From the NCBI GenBank assembly GCA_016291405.1, contig JAEEXG010000005.1:1-64000 (forward strand): a stretch of 64,000 nucleotides of DNA, given 5' to 3'. The DNA is from Lachnospiraceae bacterium (GTDB taxonomy: Bacteria > Bacillota > Clostridia > Lachnospirales > Lachnospiraceae). Of this stretch, positions 10,001-19,984 are shown piece after piece (the first letter of the stretch is position 1; each line of letters opens with the position of its first letter). The notes below the pieces were generated by a model. That model did no database searches and was not told the DNA's origin. It worked only from the letters and a program-made list of their open reading frames with translations. A program made the position numbers and the translations under genes.

Positions 10001-10004
10001 TACA

Positions 10005-12251
10005 TTAGTCTTCTTTCTTTTTGTTTCTAAGTACAAACCACATTGCACCTGCAAGGCAGATAGATGAGTATGTACCGCAAAGGATACCTACTGCCAAAGG
10101 AAGTGCGAATTCCTTGATTGAACTTACACCGAAGATATACAAAGCAACTACCATGATAAATGTGGTAAGTGAAGTAAATATGCTTCGTGAAAGTGTGGTT
10201 GAAATACTTGAATTAACGATATCTTTAAGCTTTGTCTTAGGTGTTGCTTCACCCAAGTTTTCACGTATTCTGTCAAAGATAACGATTGTCGCGTTGATTG
10301 AATAACCGACAATGGTAAGCATACATGCTACAAATGATGAACCGACGCTTACATATGCAACGGCATAGAAGGTCAATGTTACAAGTACGTCGTGGGCAAG
10401 AGCCATAACTGATGATGCACCGAAACGTACATCTTTAAATCTGAACCAGATGTAAATAAGCATGCATACGCAGGCAACAAGCACTGCTACGATTGTTTCT
10501 CTCTGAGATTCCGCACTGATTGTTGAACTGATTGTTTCAGTCTTAATGGTCTCAGTATCAACGCCAAACTGATTCTTAAAGTAATCATTCATCTTGATAC
10601 GCTGGTCCGCATCAAGTGTTACTGTCTTAAAGATAACTTCGTTGGTTCCTGCAACCTTTGTGGTGACAACGTTACTGTCTTTTACAATTCCTTCAATATC
10701 CTTAACCATAAGGTCATTGATTTCTTCAAGTGAATATTCCTGATTGAAAGGAACTGTGGTCTGTGTACCGCCTAGGAACTCAAGGCTATAGTTAAGTGAG
10801 TGGCCACGGCTTGCATTGTTTGAGTTAAGCGCAAGCATGAATACTAAACCTAAAGCAATAACAGCACCTGAAATTGCAAAGAAAAGACCCTTCTTTGATA
10901 AAAAGTCGATTGTCTTTCTTTCTTTTGCTACACCGTATACCTTGGGATTTGTGATGCCCATTCCCACAAATGCCTTTAAGAGCTGCTTTGTGATAACAAC
11001 GGCTGTAAACATTGATAAGCAGATACCAAGAGCAAGTGTCTGAGCAAAGCCCTTGATTGAACCTGAACCCATGATCCAAAGAACCGCAGCTGCAATAAGT
11101 GTGGTGATGTTACCGTCCAAGATTGCGCTCATAGCCTTTGAATAAGCTACCTTTATAGAAGAATCAACTGTCTTTCCCGTTGCAAGTTCTTCTCTGAGTC
11201 TTGCAAAGATAATAACGTTAGCATCCACGGCCATACCGATTGAAAGGATGATACCTGCGATACCGGGAAGTGTAAGTGTGATTCCGAATCCGCTGATTAA
11301 GAAAATTTCAAGTACTGCATATAATCCTAAAGCAATTGTACTTGTTAAACCAAGCATGTAGTAAACAACAATCATGAAGATTACTACAACTGCAAAACCG
11401 ATTATACCTGCAAGTAAGCTTGACTGAATTGCGTTCTGACCAAGTGATGCACCTACAACGTTTGAACGAAGTTCTTCAAGTTCAAGGCTAAGGCCACCGA
11501 TACGAATGGTGCTTGCAAGCTTCTCTGCTTCTTCATAGTCAAATCCGCCTGAAATCTGCGCTACACCGTCTGTAATAACAGAACTTACGGAAGGAGCACT
11601 TATTACTTTGCCGTCATAGTAGATGGCAATCGGATCGTGATTGTTGTAAAAAGCTTCTGTTGTGGCCTGCTTAAATATTTCAGCTCCTTCGGGAGTGAAA
11701 GTTAAGTGTACAATGATTTCGGAATTGCCCATGTTATTTGTGATGCTTCCTGCCTGAGCTTCCTTTACATCTGTACCCTGTAATATTGCAGAACCGTCTG
11801 CTTTGATCTCTTCTATGTCCTTAAGCAAATAAGGTTCTCTTGTTGAAGGATCGTAGGTAAAGTTTGGTGTACCGTCGGCACCGTAGTGTTTAATAAAATA
11901 CAAAGTACCGGGACGTCCGAGATCTTTTAAGATTTTGTTGGCATCATATACACCGGGAATTTCTACGTTGATACGATTTGAACCTTCTTTGTATACAACA
12001 GCCTCGTTTGAGTATGTCCATACACGCTGTTCAAGCTTGCCGATGGTATCATCCATATCCTGAGTGGAGGGATTTTCATCGCCTACAACCTGGTATGTGA
12101 TTGAAACACCGCCTGCAAGGTCGAGTCCCAATTTGATGTCTTTGGCACTTCCTGCTTTACTTGCGCCGAAACCGAAAATGTCTACATATCCGATAAAGAT
12201 TGCAAACAAAACGATAAGGGCAACAGTAAATATGCCTCTCTTCTTACTCAT
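10005..12251 (-). CDS. secDF: Fused protein translocase subunit SecDF
   Basis: Proton-driven accessory membrane subunit of the Sec translocon that pulls exported proteins outward. SecD and SecF are joined in one 748-residue chain as in Bacillus and many Clostridia. The SecD half has TM1, the LGLDLAGGVSITY motif, a large extracytoplasmic domain, then five TM segments including GITLTLPGIAGIILSIGMA and the conserved VDANVIIF. The SecF half begins near residue 455 with its own TM1, LEFLGGTQT, then the five-helix bundle containing YSINATIVIFDRIRE. ATG start with GGAGAA upstream. Twelve membrane spans in total. Downstream recJ follows at four bases. Confidence 0.95.
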   Translation of the reverse strand: MSKKRGIFTVALIVLFAIFIGYVDIFGFGASKAGSAKDIKLGLDLAGGVSITYQVVGDENPSTQDMDDTIGKLEQRVWTYSNEAVVYKEGSNRINVEIPGVYDANKILKDLGRPGTLYFIKHYGADGTPNFTYDPSTREPYLLKDIEEIKADGSAILQGTDVKEAQAGSITNNMGNSEIIVHLTFTPEGAEIFKQATTEAFYNNHDPIAIYYDGKVISAPSVSSVITDGVAQISGGFDYEEAEKLASTIRIGGLSLELEELRSNVVGASLGQNAIQSSLLAGIIGFAVVVIFMIVVYYMLGLTSTIALGLYAVLEIFLISGFGITLTLPGIAGIILSIGMAVDANVIIFARLREELATGKTVDSSIKVAYSKAMSAILDGNITTLIAAAVLWIMGSGSIKGFAQTLALGICLSMFTAVVITKQLLKAFVGMGITNPKVYGVAKERKTIDFLSKKGLFFAISGAVIALGLVFMLALNSNNASRGHSLNYSLEFLGGTQTTVPFNQEYSLEEINDLMVKDIEGIVKDSNVVTTKVAGTNEVIFKTVTLDADQRIKMNDYFKNQFGVDTETIKTETISSTISAESQRETIVAVLVACVCMLIYIWFRFKDVRFGASSVMALAHDVLVTLTFYAVAYVSVGSSFVACMLTIVGYSINATIVIFDRIRENLGEATPKTKLKDIVNSSISTTLSRSIFTSLTTFIMVVALYIFGVSSIKEFALPLAVGILCGTYSSICLAGAMWFVLRNKKKED

Positions 12252-12272
12252 GTTACATTCTCCTTAATACAT

Positions 12273-13550
12273 TTATTTATCTGTCGCTTCTTCATTCTCA
12301 TCTGATTTTGGAAGCGTTACATGCACTTTGTCGATACGGTTTGACTTGATGCCGCATACCTTTAATACGGTACCGTTTTCCAAAATAACGGATTCGGAAT
12401 CCTCAGGGATTCTGTCTAACTGGTCAAGCACAAGTCCGCCTATACTGTCATAATCATCTGAAGCAAAGTCAGTACCCAAAACATCGTTAATATCCTCTAA
12501 CTTCATCTTCGCTTCGATTAAATAACCGTCATCGTCTTTCGTAATCTGCTCATACTCATCGGCATCGTATTCATCTCTTATCTGACCAACTATTTCTTCA
12601 AGCAAGTCTTCTAAGGTAATCATACCAACCGTTTCACCGTATTCATTATTTACAAATGAAAGGTTCTTTGATGAGCTTCTCATTTCGATAAGCAAATCGC
12701 TTGTCTTTTTGTATTCAAAAGTATAATAAGCTTCACGCAAGAACTTAGATACATTAAAAGTCTCGGGAGCCTTTAATCTTAAAAGGTCCTTTACGTTTAT
12801 AAAGCCTATGATATTTTCAATCTCCCCTTTATATACGGGAAGTCTTGTGTACATTGAATCTCTGAAGACCTTCATTACTTCCTTGTATGTTGCATCATAG
12901 GAAATGGTGGTCATATCGATTCTTGGAATCATTATGTCTTTTGCGATTGAATCGCTAAAGTCAAATACATTACTGATTATCTGGTGCTCATCGGATTCAA
13001 TAACACCGTCTTCTTTGGAAACATCCACGTAAGAGCGAAGTTCCGATTCTGTGATGGTGTTTGAGTCGTCTTTACTCTGGCCCAAAATAAGCAAAATAAG
13101 CTTAGAAAGCTTCTCAATAATAAAGACAATGGGGAAGAGCACAATTATTATTATATTAATTATTGGCGCAAATGAAAGAGCCAATTCATCGCTTTTTCTT
13201 CTGGCGATGGTTTTAGGTACTATTTCTCCGAAAATAAGCACTAAAAATGTGAGGATTCCTGTTGCAAGAGATACATAAGGATTACCCCAGATTTTAAGAG
13301 TAATAATCGTTGTAAGTGCCGATGCGGACAGGTTTACGATGTTGTTACCGATTAAGATTGTGGTAATTACTCTTTCGTAATTGTCCATAATTTTGTTTAA
13401 AAGCTTTACATGCTTTTTCCCCTCTTCTTCCATGGCATGAAGCTTAACCTTTGTTACCAAAGAAAGAGCTGTTTCCGCCGATGAAAAGAAGGCTGAAAAA
13501 ATCAAAAGAATAAAAAGTGACGTAAACTGTATGACGTCTGTCGTGTCCAA
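12273..13550 (-). CDS. CNNM/CorC (HlyC/CorC) family membrane protein with CBS pair
   Basis: Putative divalent-cation (Mg2+/Co2+) transport or regulation protein. Domain order in 425 residues: an N-terminal DUF21/CNNM domain with about four hydrophobic helices (residues 1-190, FFSSAETALSL near 20), a tandem CBS pair (about 205-330, IMIPRIDM and LPVYKG) that in relatives binds adenine nucleotides, and a C-terminal CorC_HlyC domain (about 340-415, IGGLVLDQLDRIPEDSES). The start is TTG with AAAGGAGAAATTC before it. Downstream of the phosphopantetheinyl transferase and upstream of secDF. The exact ion is not shown by the sequence. Confidence 0.88.
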   Translation of the reverse strand: MDTTDVIQFTSLFILLIFSAFFSSAETALSLVTKVKLHAMEEEGKKHVKLLNKIMDNYERVITTILIGNNIVNLSASALTTIITLKIWGNPYVSLATGILTFLVLIFGEIVPKTIARRKSDELALSFAPIINIIIIVLFPIVFIIEKLSKLILLILGQSKDDSNTITESELRSYVDVSKEDGVIESDEHQIISNVFDFSDSIAKDIMIPRIDMTTISYDATYKEVMKVFRDSMYTRLPVYKGEIENIIGFINVKDLLRLKAPETFNVSKFLREAYYTFEYKKTSDLLIEMRSSSKNLSFVNNEYGETVGMITLEDLLEEIVGQIRDEYDADEYEQITKDDDGYLIEAKMKLEDINDVLGTDFASDDYDSIGGLVLDQLDRIPEDSESVILENGTVLKVCGIKSNRIDKVHVTLPKSDENEEATDK

Positions 13551-13568
13551 GAATTTCTCCTTTCAAAA

Positions 13569-14216
13569 TCACAAATCCAAAAAAACTATGTTTACATTAT
13601 CAGGTAATTCTTTTACGCAAAAAGAAGCCTTATAGTTTAGGGGTAAATCTATCACGCACCCTCTCGCTTCTTCCTTTTTGTTTTTATAAATAACTGTCTT
13701 TGAATCTTCTTTACTATACGAAATATCTTTAAAGTTAAGGCTTATGCCCTCTCCCGATAGCTTTGAAAAGCTTTCCTTTACGGCCCATATTTCGTTAAAA
13801 GAAACCTTTGATTCATTAAAAAGCTTTGTTTCTTCATCTGTAAGTATTCTTTTCTTTAAAGAGGTACTTACATCAGATACCGGCTTTTGAATATCAAAGC
13901 CTACTTCCGATTCTCCCATTGCCACTCCCACATAGTCTCCCGAGTGAGAAAGGTTAAAGAAAATACTTTGATCTTTTAAATAGGGCTTTTTGTTTTCTTT
14001 ATATATAAACTCTTTTGAATCAATTCCTTGTAATCTAAGGGCTTTACTTAAAACAGCGCCCGCAAAAATCAGTTCTTTTCTTGCTTTATCGCAGGGCCTT
14101 TTTCCTATTCTTTCAAGCCTTTCTTTAGAAAAGTAAGCACCGTATTCTTTAAAAAGATCTTCTTCGTTTAAATTAGATGTTTCTGCCAAATAAACAACAT
14201 AAGTCGATTTATCCAA
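13569..14216 (-). CDS. 4'-phosphopantetheinyl transferase superfamily protein (Sfp/AcpT-like)
   Basis: Transfers the phosphopantetheine arm of CoA to a conserved serine of carrier proteins. The 215-residue length and two-lobe pattern match the Sfp/AcpT type rather than the 120-residue AcpS type. Core motifs: FNLSHSGDYVGVA, EVGFDIQKP (Mg2+-binding Asp), and FNEIWAVKESFSKLSGEG (WxxKES). TTG start with GGAGG upstream. No polyketide or peptide synthetase gene is in view, so the substrate may be the ordinary acyl carrier protein; this is inference. Confidence 0.87.
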   Translation of the reverse strand: MDKSTYVVYLAETSNLNEEDLFKEYGAYFSKERLERIGKRPCDKARKELIFAGAVLSKALRLQGIDSKEFIYKENKKPYLKDQSIFFNLSHSGDYVGVAMGESEVGFDIQKPVSDVSTSLKKRILTDEETKLFNESKVSFNEIWAVKESFSKLSGEGISLNFKDISYSKEDSKTVIYKNKKEEARGCVIDLPLNYKASFCVKELPDNVNIVFLDL

Positions 14217-14231
14217 AGAAACCTCCGAAGC

Positions 14232-15491
14232 TTAGTTTAAGGGGTTAGAATAAAACTCTTCAAAAGATGTGTAGCCTTCAGCCGACAACTGCTCTTTCTG
14301 GAATTTTTTATTCTTGTTCATCTTTGTTACCAAAACCTTAATGCCTTTTTCTCTTTCATTCATTGCTTTATTTAAAATCTCTGCGTATTTATCCTTAGGC
14401 ATATCCTTTTCAACAAGGTAAGCTACCTTGTCTTTGCTTCCGGGAATTTCAAATCCGTTTTCCATTAAAAGAAGAACGATTCTTTCAAATCCGATTGAGA
14501 AACCGCAGGCAGGTACATCGGTACCCGTAAAGTTTCCAACCATTTTATCGTATCTTCCACCACCGCCGCAAGCTCCGCCAAACTGAGGAAGTGCGATTTC
14601 AAATATTGTTCCTGTATAATATCCCATACCTCTTACTAAGGTAGGGTCAAACACCATCTTAAAGTCTGCCTTCTTAACGGCTTCAACGCTTTCGATGATT
14701 TCAACAAGGTTCTTTATAACATCATCATCTACGTAATCTTTAAGTGTGTCTTTAATCTTCTTTAAACCTTCAATATCGTTTGAAAGGTTTTCAAAAAGCT
14801 TACAATACTTATTTATGCTTTCTTCAGAAAAGCCTTCTTTTGAAAGCTCTTCTCTTACTCCGTCAAGGCCAATCTTATCAAGCTTATCAAGAATAATGCA
14901 TACAGTATCGAATTTATCTTCATCAAAGCCTGCATATAAAGCCATTGCCTTTAACAAACGGCGTTCATTTATTCTTATTTCAAATCCCTTAAAACCAATC
15001 TTTCCAAGAGTGGTGGTGGTAGCCAAAATAAGTTCGATTTCAGCCATGTTTGTGCTTTCACCGAAAATATCGATATCACACTGCATAAACTGACGATATC
15101 TTCCTCTTTGAGGTCTGTCTGCTCTCCAAACATTTCCCATCTGAAGTGCCTTAAAGGGTGAGGGAAGGTTGTTTGAATTGTTTGAATAAAATCTTACAAG
15201 GGGAACGGTAAGGTCATATCTTAATCCCATATCCGTTAAATCGTTTTCTGTCTGTGCGGTTTCAAGATTTAACTTTTCTCCGCGCTTTAAAACCTTGAAA
15301 ATAAGCTTTTCGTTTTCACCGCCCTGCTTAGAGCAAAGATTGTTTAAATCTTCCAAACAAGGAGTTTCGATTGCTGTAAATCCAAAGGACTTATAAGTTT
15401 CTTTAATAACTCTTTGAACGTAGTCTCTTACTTCCATTTCTTTGGGAAGTATTTCTTTCATACCCGTAACGGGCTTTTTTACCAATGCCAT
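14232..15491 (-). CDS. hisS: Histidyl-tRNA synthetase
   Basis: Class II aminoacyl-tRNA synthetase charging tRNA-His. Motif 2 region RADRPQRGRYRQF, histidine-A loop LVRGMGYYTGTIFEI and motif 3 GFSIGFERIVLLL are all visible in 419 residues. I use the ATG at 15491 rather than the TTG two codons before it, with AGAAAGG eight bases upstream. Oddity: after motif 3 only about 70 residues remain (ending EEFYSNPLN), less than the roughly 95-105 of the usual anticodon-binding domain. The stop lies 15 bases before the next gene, so no frameshifted remainder exists. Confidence 0.93.
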   Translation of the reverse strand: MALVKKPVTGMKEILPKEMEVRDYVQRVIKETYKSFGFTAIETPCLEDLNNLCSKQGGENEKLIFKVLKRGEKLNLETAQTENDLTDMGLRYDLTVPLVRFYSNNSNNLPSPFKALQMGNVWRADRPQRGRYRQFMQCDIDIFGESTNMAEIELILATTTTLGKIGFKGFEIRINERRLLKAMALYAGFDEDKFDTVCIILDKLDKIGLDGVREELSKEGFSEESINKYCKLFENLSNDIEGLKKIKDTLKDYVDDDVIKNLVEIIESVEAVKKADFKMVFDPTLVRGMGYYTGTIFEIALPQFGGACGGGGRYDKMVGNFTGTDVPACGFSIGFERIVLLLMENGFEIPGSKDKVAYLVEKDMPKDKYAEILNKAMNEREKGIKVLVTKMNKNKKFQKEQLSAEGYTSFEEFYSNPLN

Positions 15492-15506
15492 TTTCAAAAC
15501 CTTTCT

Positions 15507-16949
15507 TTAATCTTCCAAAGCAAACAGCTTGTCTTTTCTATCAAGCATTTCATCTATCTTTTCAATGTACAAAGAAACATCTTTCACATTGTCTGATCTT
15601 ACGGGTTTGCCTTCTTTTGTAAGTATTTTGGAAACCGAACCGGGGCCAAGAGCAACAATTGGTTCAAGCTCTTCCATAATCAATATGTTATATATTCCAT
15701 AGCAGCCTTCCTTTGAATAACCTGTGTTTTCAAAATTGCCCGCCATGTTCTTTTGCCTGTATAAATAATATGGATGCATACCCATACGCATTGCCGAATC
15801 ACTTGCACACTTCATTGTTTCGGCCGTATTTATCATAGTAGCATATCCGTTTTGTAAAATCCACTCATTAAGCCTTGAAGCTCTCTTTATTGCAAGAGAA
15901 TGGACCGTTAAGGAATCCGGATTTAGCTTCTCTATTTCTTCTAAGGTATGTGAAACTTCCTTTATACCTTCTTCGGGAAGCCCCAGAATAATATCCATAT
16001 TAATGTTTGTAAATCCTTCGCTTCTTGCATCGTTAAATGCTCTTATGACATCTTCTACGGTATGTCGTCTTCCTATGATATCAAGTGTCTTTTGATTCAT
16101 GGTCTGAGGATTTACACTTATTCTTGTTACATTGTGAGCCTTTAAAACCTTAAGTTTATCTAGGGTAATTGAATCGGCCCGCCCTGCTTCAACAGTATAT
16201 TCTAAAAGCTTAGACACATCAAGGTTATCATCTATCATGGTTAAGAGGCGATCAAGCTCTTCAGCATTTAATGTGGTTGGCGTGCCTCCTCCTATGTAGA
16301 TTGTATCTATGGTCTTTCCTTTCCTCTTTTCGCTTACAAATATAATCTCTTTTTCAAGAGCCGATAAGTAATCGGAAACTCTGTCTCTCCACTTTGCTAT
16401 GGGGTTTGAAGTAAAGGAACAATAAAGGCAAGTGGTGGGGCAAAAAGGAATTCCTATGTAAATTGAATACCCCTTTTCTCTTAAAGGCTTTAAAATCTCA
16501 ATTTCACGCTTTGCTATATCAATTGAAAGATTTGCCTTTTCATCACTTACAAAGTAAGTATCCTGCATGTACTTAACAATTTCAGAATCGCTCTTTCCTT
16601 CTTCTAAAAGCTTTCTTGGAATCTTTGTGGGGCGAATGCCCGTTAAGTCTCCCCACACCAAAGTGCGCCCTTCTTTTTTCGAAAGCGCATCATAAATAAG
16701 CTTTTTAACAATATTCTTTTCGTTTACACGTTCTGAATTTGCTGGATTTTCAAGGGATGATAACTCGTTTCCTTTTTCGTCAAAGAAACTTACCAAACCA
16801 TCCGTGAAAGACACTTTGAAAGTGTAAGAAACATCCGATACGGATTCATTGTCTGTAATGACTTTAACATCCTCTTTCGGGTAAAAAGCCTTTACCAAAG
16901 AGTGTATATCATATTCAAATTTAGGTTCGTTAACTAATACAACTATCAT
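15507..16949 (-). CDS. hemZ: HemZ-like radical-SAM protein (coproporphyrinogen III oxidase family)
   Basis: Radical-SAM protein related to oxygen-independent coproporphyrinogen III oxidase HemN. The cluster motif CPTTCLYCSF is near residue 170, about 165 residues in, which is the HemZ arrangement with an extra N-terminal domain. GGGTPTTL (SAM binding) and DIILGLPEEG follow. Length 480 fits HemZ. In Lachnospiraceae that lack a complete haem pathway its true substrate is uncertain. ATG start with a GGTGG-type site. Sits between the MBL hydrolase and hisS with gaps of 9-12 bases. Confidence 0.85.
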   Translation of the reverse strand: MIVVLVNEPKFEYDIHSLVKAFYPKEDVKVITDNESVSDVSYTFKVSFTDGLVSFFDEKGNELSSLENPANSERVNEKNIVKKLIYDALSKKEGRTLVWGDLTGIRPTKIPRKLLEEGKSDSEIVKYMQDTYFVSDEKANLSIDIAKREIEILKPLREKGYSIYIGIPFCPTTCLYCSFTSNPIAKWRDRVSDYLSALEKEIIFVSEKRKGKTIDTIYIGGGTPTTLNAEELDRLLTMIDDNLDVSKLLEYTVEAGRADSITLDKLKVLKAHNVTRISVNPQTMNQKTLDIIGRRHTVEDVIRAFNDARSEGFTNINMDIILGLPEEGIKEVSHTLEEIEKLNPDSLTVHSLAIKRASRLNEWILQNGYATMINTAETMKCASDSAMRMGMHPYYLYRQKNMAGNFENTGYSKEGCYGIYNILIMEELEPIVALGPGSVSKILTKEGKPVRSDNVKDVSLYIEKIDEMLDRKDKLFALED

Positions 16950-16961
16950 CCATCCACCGCA

Positions 16962-17594
16962 CTATACAAGGAACGGATTGTACTTCCTTTCATTTCCGAT
17001 GGAGGTTGTATCTCCGTGTCCCGGATATACTTTTGTTTCGTCCGGAAGCACCATCAGTTTTTCCTTGATAGACTCAATTAATTTTCTTGAAGAACCGGTG
17101 GGCATATCCGTTCTTCCCACGCTTTCTTCAAACAATGTATCACCCGCGATCAAAATGTTTGCTTCTTCTACGTAGAAGCAGCAGCTTCCTTCTGTATGAC
17201 CCGGAGTGAAAATAACTTTTACTTTAATACCGCAAAGATCAAGCTCTTCGCCGTCTTTTAACAATACATCGGGAGTTACCGTAACTCCTCTTCCTACTGA
17301 CAAAGAAAGATTAAGCTTTACATCGCTTAACAAAATTTCTTCATCCTTGTAAGCATAAACCAAAGCACCTGATTTTTCTTTTAACGCCTTAACTCCGAAG
17401 ATATGATCGAAATGACCGTGGGTAAGCATAATGGCGCCAACCTTGAAGCCTTTCTCAGATAACTTTTCATAAAGATAATCACCTGAATCGGCAGGGTCAA
17501 ACACTATAACATCCTCGCTTCCCTCTCTGAAAATGAAGTAGCAATTCGTTCCATATATGCCAAGTGTAATACGTCCGATCTTAATATCTCCCAT
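16962..17594 (-). CDS. MBL-fold metallohydrolase (glyoxalase II-like)
   Basis: Metallo-beta-lactamase-fold hydrolase of about glyoxalase II core size (210 residues) without the C-terminal glyoxalase substrate domain. Metal-binding motifs: THGHFDHIFG (HxHxDH), FTPGHTEGS, AGDTLFE and YPGHGDTTS. Its ATG overlaps the stop of the upstream (p)ppGpp synthetase gene (TGATG), so the two are coupled. This gene commonly follows rsh in Clostridia; substrate unknown, thioester hydrolysis is plausible from the family. Confidence 0.88.
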   Translation of the reverse strand: MGDIKIGRITLGIYGTNCYFIFREGSEDVIVFDPADSGDYLYEKLSEKGFKVGAIMLTHGHFDHIFGVKALKEKSGALVYAYKDEEILLSDVKLNLSLSVGRGVTVTPDVLLKDGEELDLCGIKVKVIFTPGHTEGSCCFYVEEANILIAGDTLFEESVGRTDMPTGSSRKLIESIKEKLMVLPDETKVYPGHGDTTSIGNERKYNPFLV

Positions 17595-19966
17595 CAGCCT
17601 CTGGTCCTTTCTATATCGATAACACTTTCAATGGTGCGAATCTTATCGATTATATGAGTAAGCTCATCTCTTCCTTCGATTTCAAAAGCAGTATTCATGG
17701 TAACTAGTCCCTGCTTATTTACTCTTGTATTTAAAGAAATGATACTTATGTTTCTTTCCGTTAAAGCCTTTGAAATATCGGCCAAAAGTCCGGTTCTGTT
17801 GTTTGCAAAGATTCTGATTTCAACAGGATACTTTCCGCTTATTACTTCGCTGTCCTGCCACTCTGCATCAATTAAGCGTACTCTGTCCATTTCGGGAAGA
17901 GAAATAATGTTTACGCAGTCCGTTCTGTGGATTGAAATACCTCTTCCTCTGGTAACAAAGCCAACGATTTCGTCTCCGGGAACGGGTGAACAACACTTTG
18001 AGAAACGAACGGCCACATCGTCAATTCCTTTAACGATGATTCCGCTCTTACCCACACGCTCTTTTGAACGCATCTTGCCCGCTTCATTGACGGAATCCAT
18101 GATTTCTTCATCGGACATTGCATTTTTCTTTGCAATTTCCAACAATTCAACCATCTTATTTATAATCTGGCCTTCCTTTAATCCGCCGTGACCGATGGCC
18201 GCATAAACGGAATCCCAATCGTGGAAACCATATTTCTTTCTGATGGCATCCATGTATTCGGGAATCAAAATATCGGAAGGATTTATTGCATGAGACTTAC
18301 AATAGCTTAAGAAGTTATCCTTACCTTTGCTAATGTTGTCTTCTTTATACTCTGCTTTAAACCACTGGGTAATCTTATTCTTTGCCTGAGTGGATTTAAC
18401 GATGTTAAGCCAGTCACGGCTTGGGCCCTTTGAGTTTTGGCTTGTTATGATTTCAACTCTGTCTCCGTTATTTATGACATAGTCTATAGTTACAAGCTGA
18501 CCATTAACTCTGGCGCCTACCATTTTATTACCAACTGCTGAATGAATGCTGTAGGCAAAGTCAATTGGCGTACTTCCCGCAGGAAGGTTCTTAACATCAC
18601 CTGTAGGTGTGAAACAATATACGGAATCACTGAACAAATCAAGGTCTGATTTTAAAAGGTCCAAAAATTCCTTATTGTCCGCAAGGTCTTTCTGCCATTC
18701 AAGAATCTGTCTTAACCAGGAAAGCTTTTCTTCCTCTTGCTTAGGAACTTTCTTTCCGTCTGCAGCTTCTTTATACTTCCAGTGAGCGGCAATACCGTAC
18801 TCTGCTTCTTTATGCATTTCTTCGGTACGAATCTGAATTTCAAAAGGCTGTCCCGAAGAACCTATAAGCGTAGTATGAAGAGATTGATACATATTGGGCT
18901 TAGGCATTGCAATGTAATCTTTAAATCTTCCCGGAATAGGCTTATAGATTTCGTGGATTACGCCAAGAGCCGCATAACAGTCTCTTACTGATTTAACTAT
19001 GATTCTAACCGCAAAAAGGTCATAAATCTGGTCGATGGTCTTATTTTGATTGACCATCTTTTTATAAATACTGAAAAAATGTTTTACGCGGCCGTCGATT
19101 CTGGCATCGATGCCCGCGTTCTTTATATGATTGCTTACTTCATTTACTATTGCCTGAATATACTTTTCACGCTCTGATTTTCTAACGGCAATAAGTTTGT
19201 TTAATTCTCTGTAGGCTTCGGGCTCTAAGTATTTTAAAGAAAGGTCGTCAAGCTCAACCTTAATTCTTGAAATACCAAGCCTGTCCGCTATGGGAGAATA
19301 AATATCGAGAGTTTCCCTTGCGATACGCTGCTGCTTTTCGGGCGGCATGTGATCAAGAGTCCTCATATTGTGAAGACGGTCCGCAAGCTTAATAACGATA
19401 ACTCTTATATCTTTAGCCATGGCAAGAAACATCTTACGTAAGTTTTCTGCCTGAAGCTCAAGTTTTTCTTTGTCTTTACTTATTATCTTTTGAATTGTAG
19501 CATCCGGGTCTTCGTCTTCGTTTGAAATCTGAAACTGCTTTAACTTTGTAACGCCGTCAACCAAAAGGGCAACGTCCGAACCAAATTCCTTTTCGATTTC
19601 TTCTTTTGTAAGGATGGTATCTTCCACTACGTCATGAAGGATTCCGGCGCAGATGGTTTCTTTGTCAAGTTCAAGATCCGCTAAGATAATTGCTACATAT
19701 AAAGGGTGAATAATATAAGGTTCACCGGACTTTCTAACCTGTCCGTGATGGGCTTCATCAGCGGTTTTATAAGCCTTTTCAATCATAGAAATATCATCGC
19801 TTGGATGATATTTTTTCACACGGCTTATAAGGTCGCCAAAAAGTTCTTCGGGAGAAATGTTCTCCCCAAGGGCTTCAATTCGACCGTCATCAAATACGAT
19901 ACCTACGTTCTTAGGCTCTTCAATATTTAGTTTTTCGCTTTCGGTATTCGCCTTTGAAGTTTCCAT
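17594..19966 (-). CDS. Bifunctional (p)ppGpp synthetase/hydrolase (RelA/SpoT, Rsh)
   Basis: Long RSH protein controlling the stringent response. Read as 790 residues. N-terminal HD hydrolase domain with GQVRKSGEPYIIHPL, HDVVEDT and DRLHNMRTL intact, so hydrolysis is probably active. Synthetase domain with YQSLHTTLIG and QIRTEEMHKEAEYGIAAHW follows. Then a TGS domain (FTPTGDVKNLPAGSTPIDF), a helical region, a conserved-cysteine domain (FSKCCSPVPGDEIVGF, HRTDC) and a C-terminal ACT domain (RTGLLADISKAL). A TTG codon precedes ATG at 19966; ATG is used with AGAGG upstream. Lies between apt and the MBL gene, the common apt-rel order in Firmicutes. Confidence 0.94.
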   Translation of the reverse strand: METSKANTESEKLNIEEPKNVGIVFDDGRIEALGENISPEELFGDLISRVKKYHPSDDISMIEKAYKTADEAHHGQVRKSGEPYIIHPLYVAIILADLELDKETICAGILHDVVEDTILTKEEIEKEFGSDVALLVDGVTKLKQFQISNEDEDPDATIQKIISKDKEKLELQAENLRKMFLAMAKDIRVIVIKLADRLHNMRTLDHMPPEKQQRIARETLDIYSPIADRLGISRIKVELDDLSLKYLEPEAYRELNKLIAVRKSEREKYIQAIVNEVSNHIKNAGIDARIDGRVKHFFSIYKKMVNQNKTIDQIYDLFAVRIIVKSVRDCYAALGVIHEIYKPIPGRFKDYIAMPKPNMYQSLHTTLIGSSGQPFEIQIRTEEMHKEAEYGIAAHWKYKEAADGKKVPKQEEEKLSWLRQILEWQKDLADNKEFLDLLKSDLDLFSDSVYCFTPTGDVKNLPAGSTPIDFAYSIHSAVGNKMVGARVNGQLVTIDYVINNGDRVEIITSQNSKGPSRDWLNIVKSTQAKNKITQWFKAEYKEDNISKGKDNFLSYCKSHAINPSDILIPEYMDAIRKKYGFHDWDSVYAAIGHGGLKEGQIINKMVELLEIAKKNAMSDEEIMDSVNEAGKMRSKERVGKSGIIVKGIDDVAVRFSKCCSPVPGDEIVGFVTRGRGISIHRTDCVNIISLPEMDRVRLIDAEWQDSEVISGKYPVEIRIFANNRTGLLADISKALTERNISIISLNTRVNKQGLVTMNTAFEIEGRDELTHIIDKIRTIESVIDIERTRG

Positions 19967-19984
19967 CAATAACCTCTTATTATT

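Noticed and set aside
17697-18191. 164-codon plus-strand frame within the (p)ppGpp synthetase gene
   Set aside because: Antisense to conserved C-terminal domains; no independent evidence.
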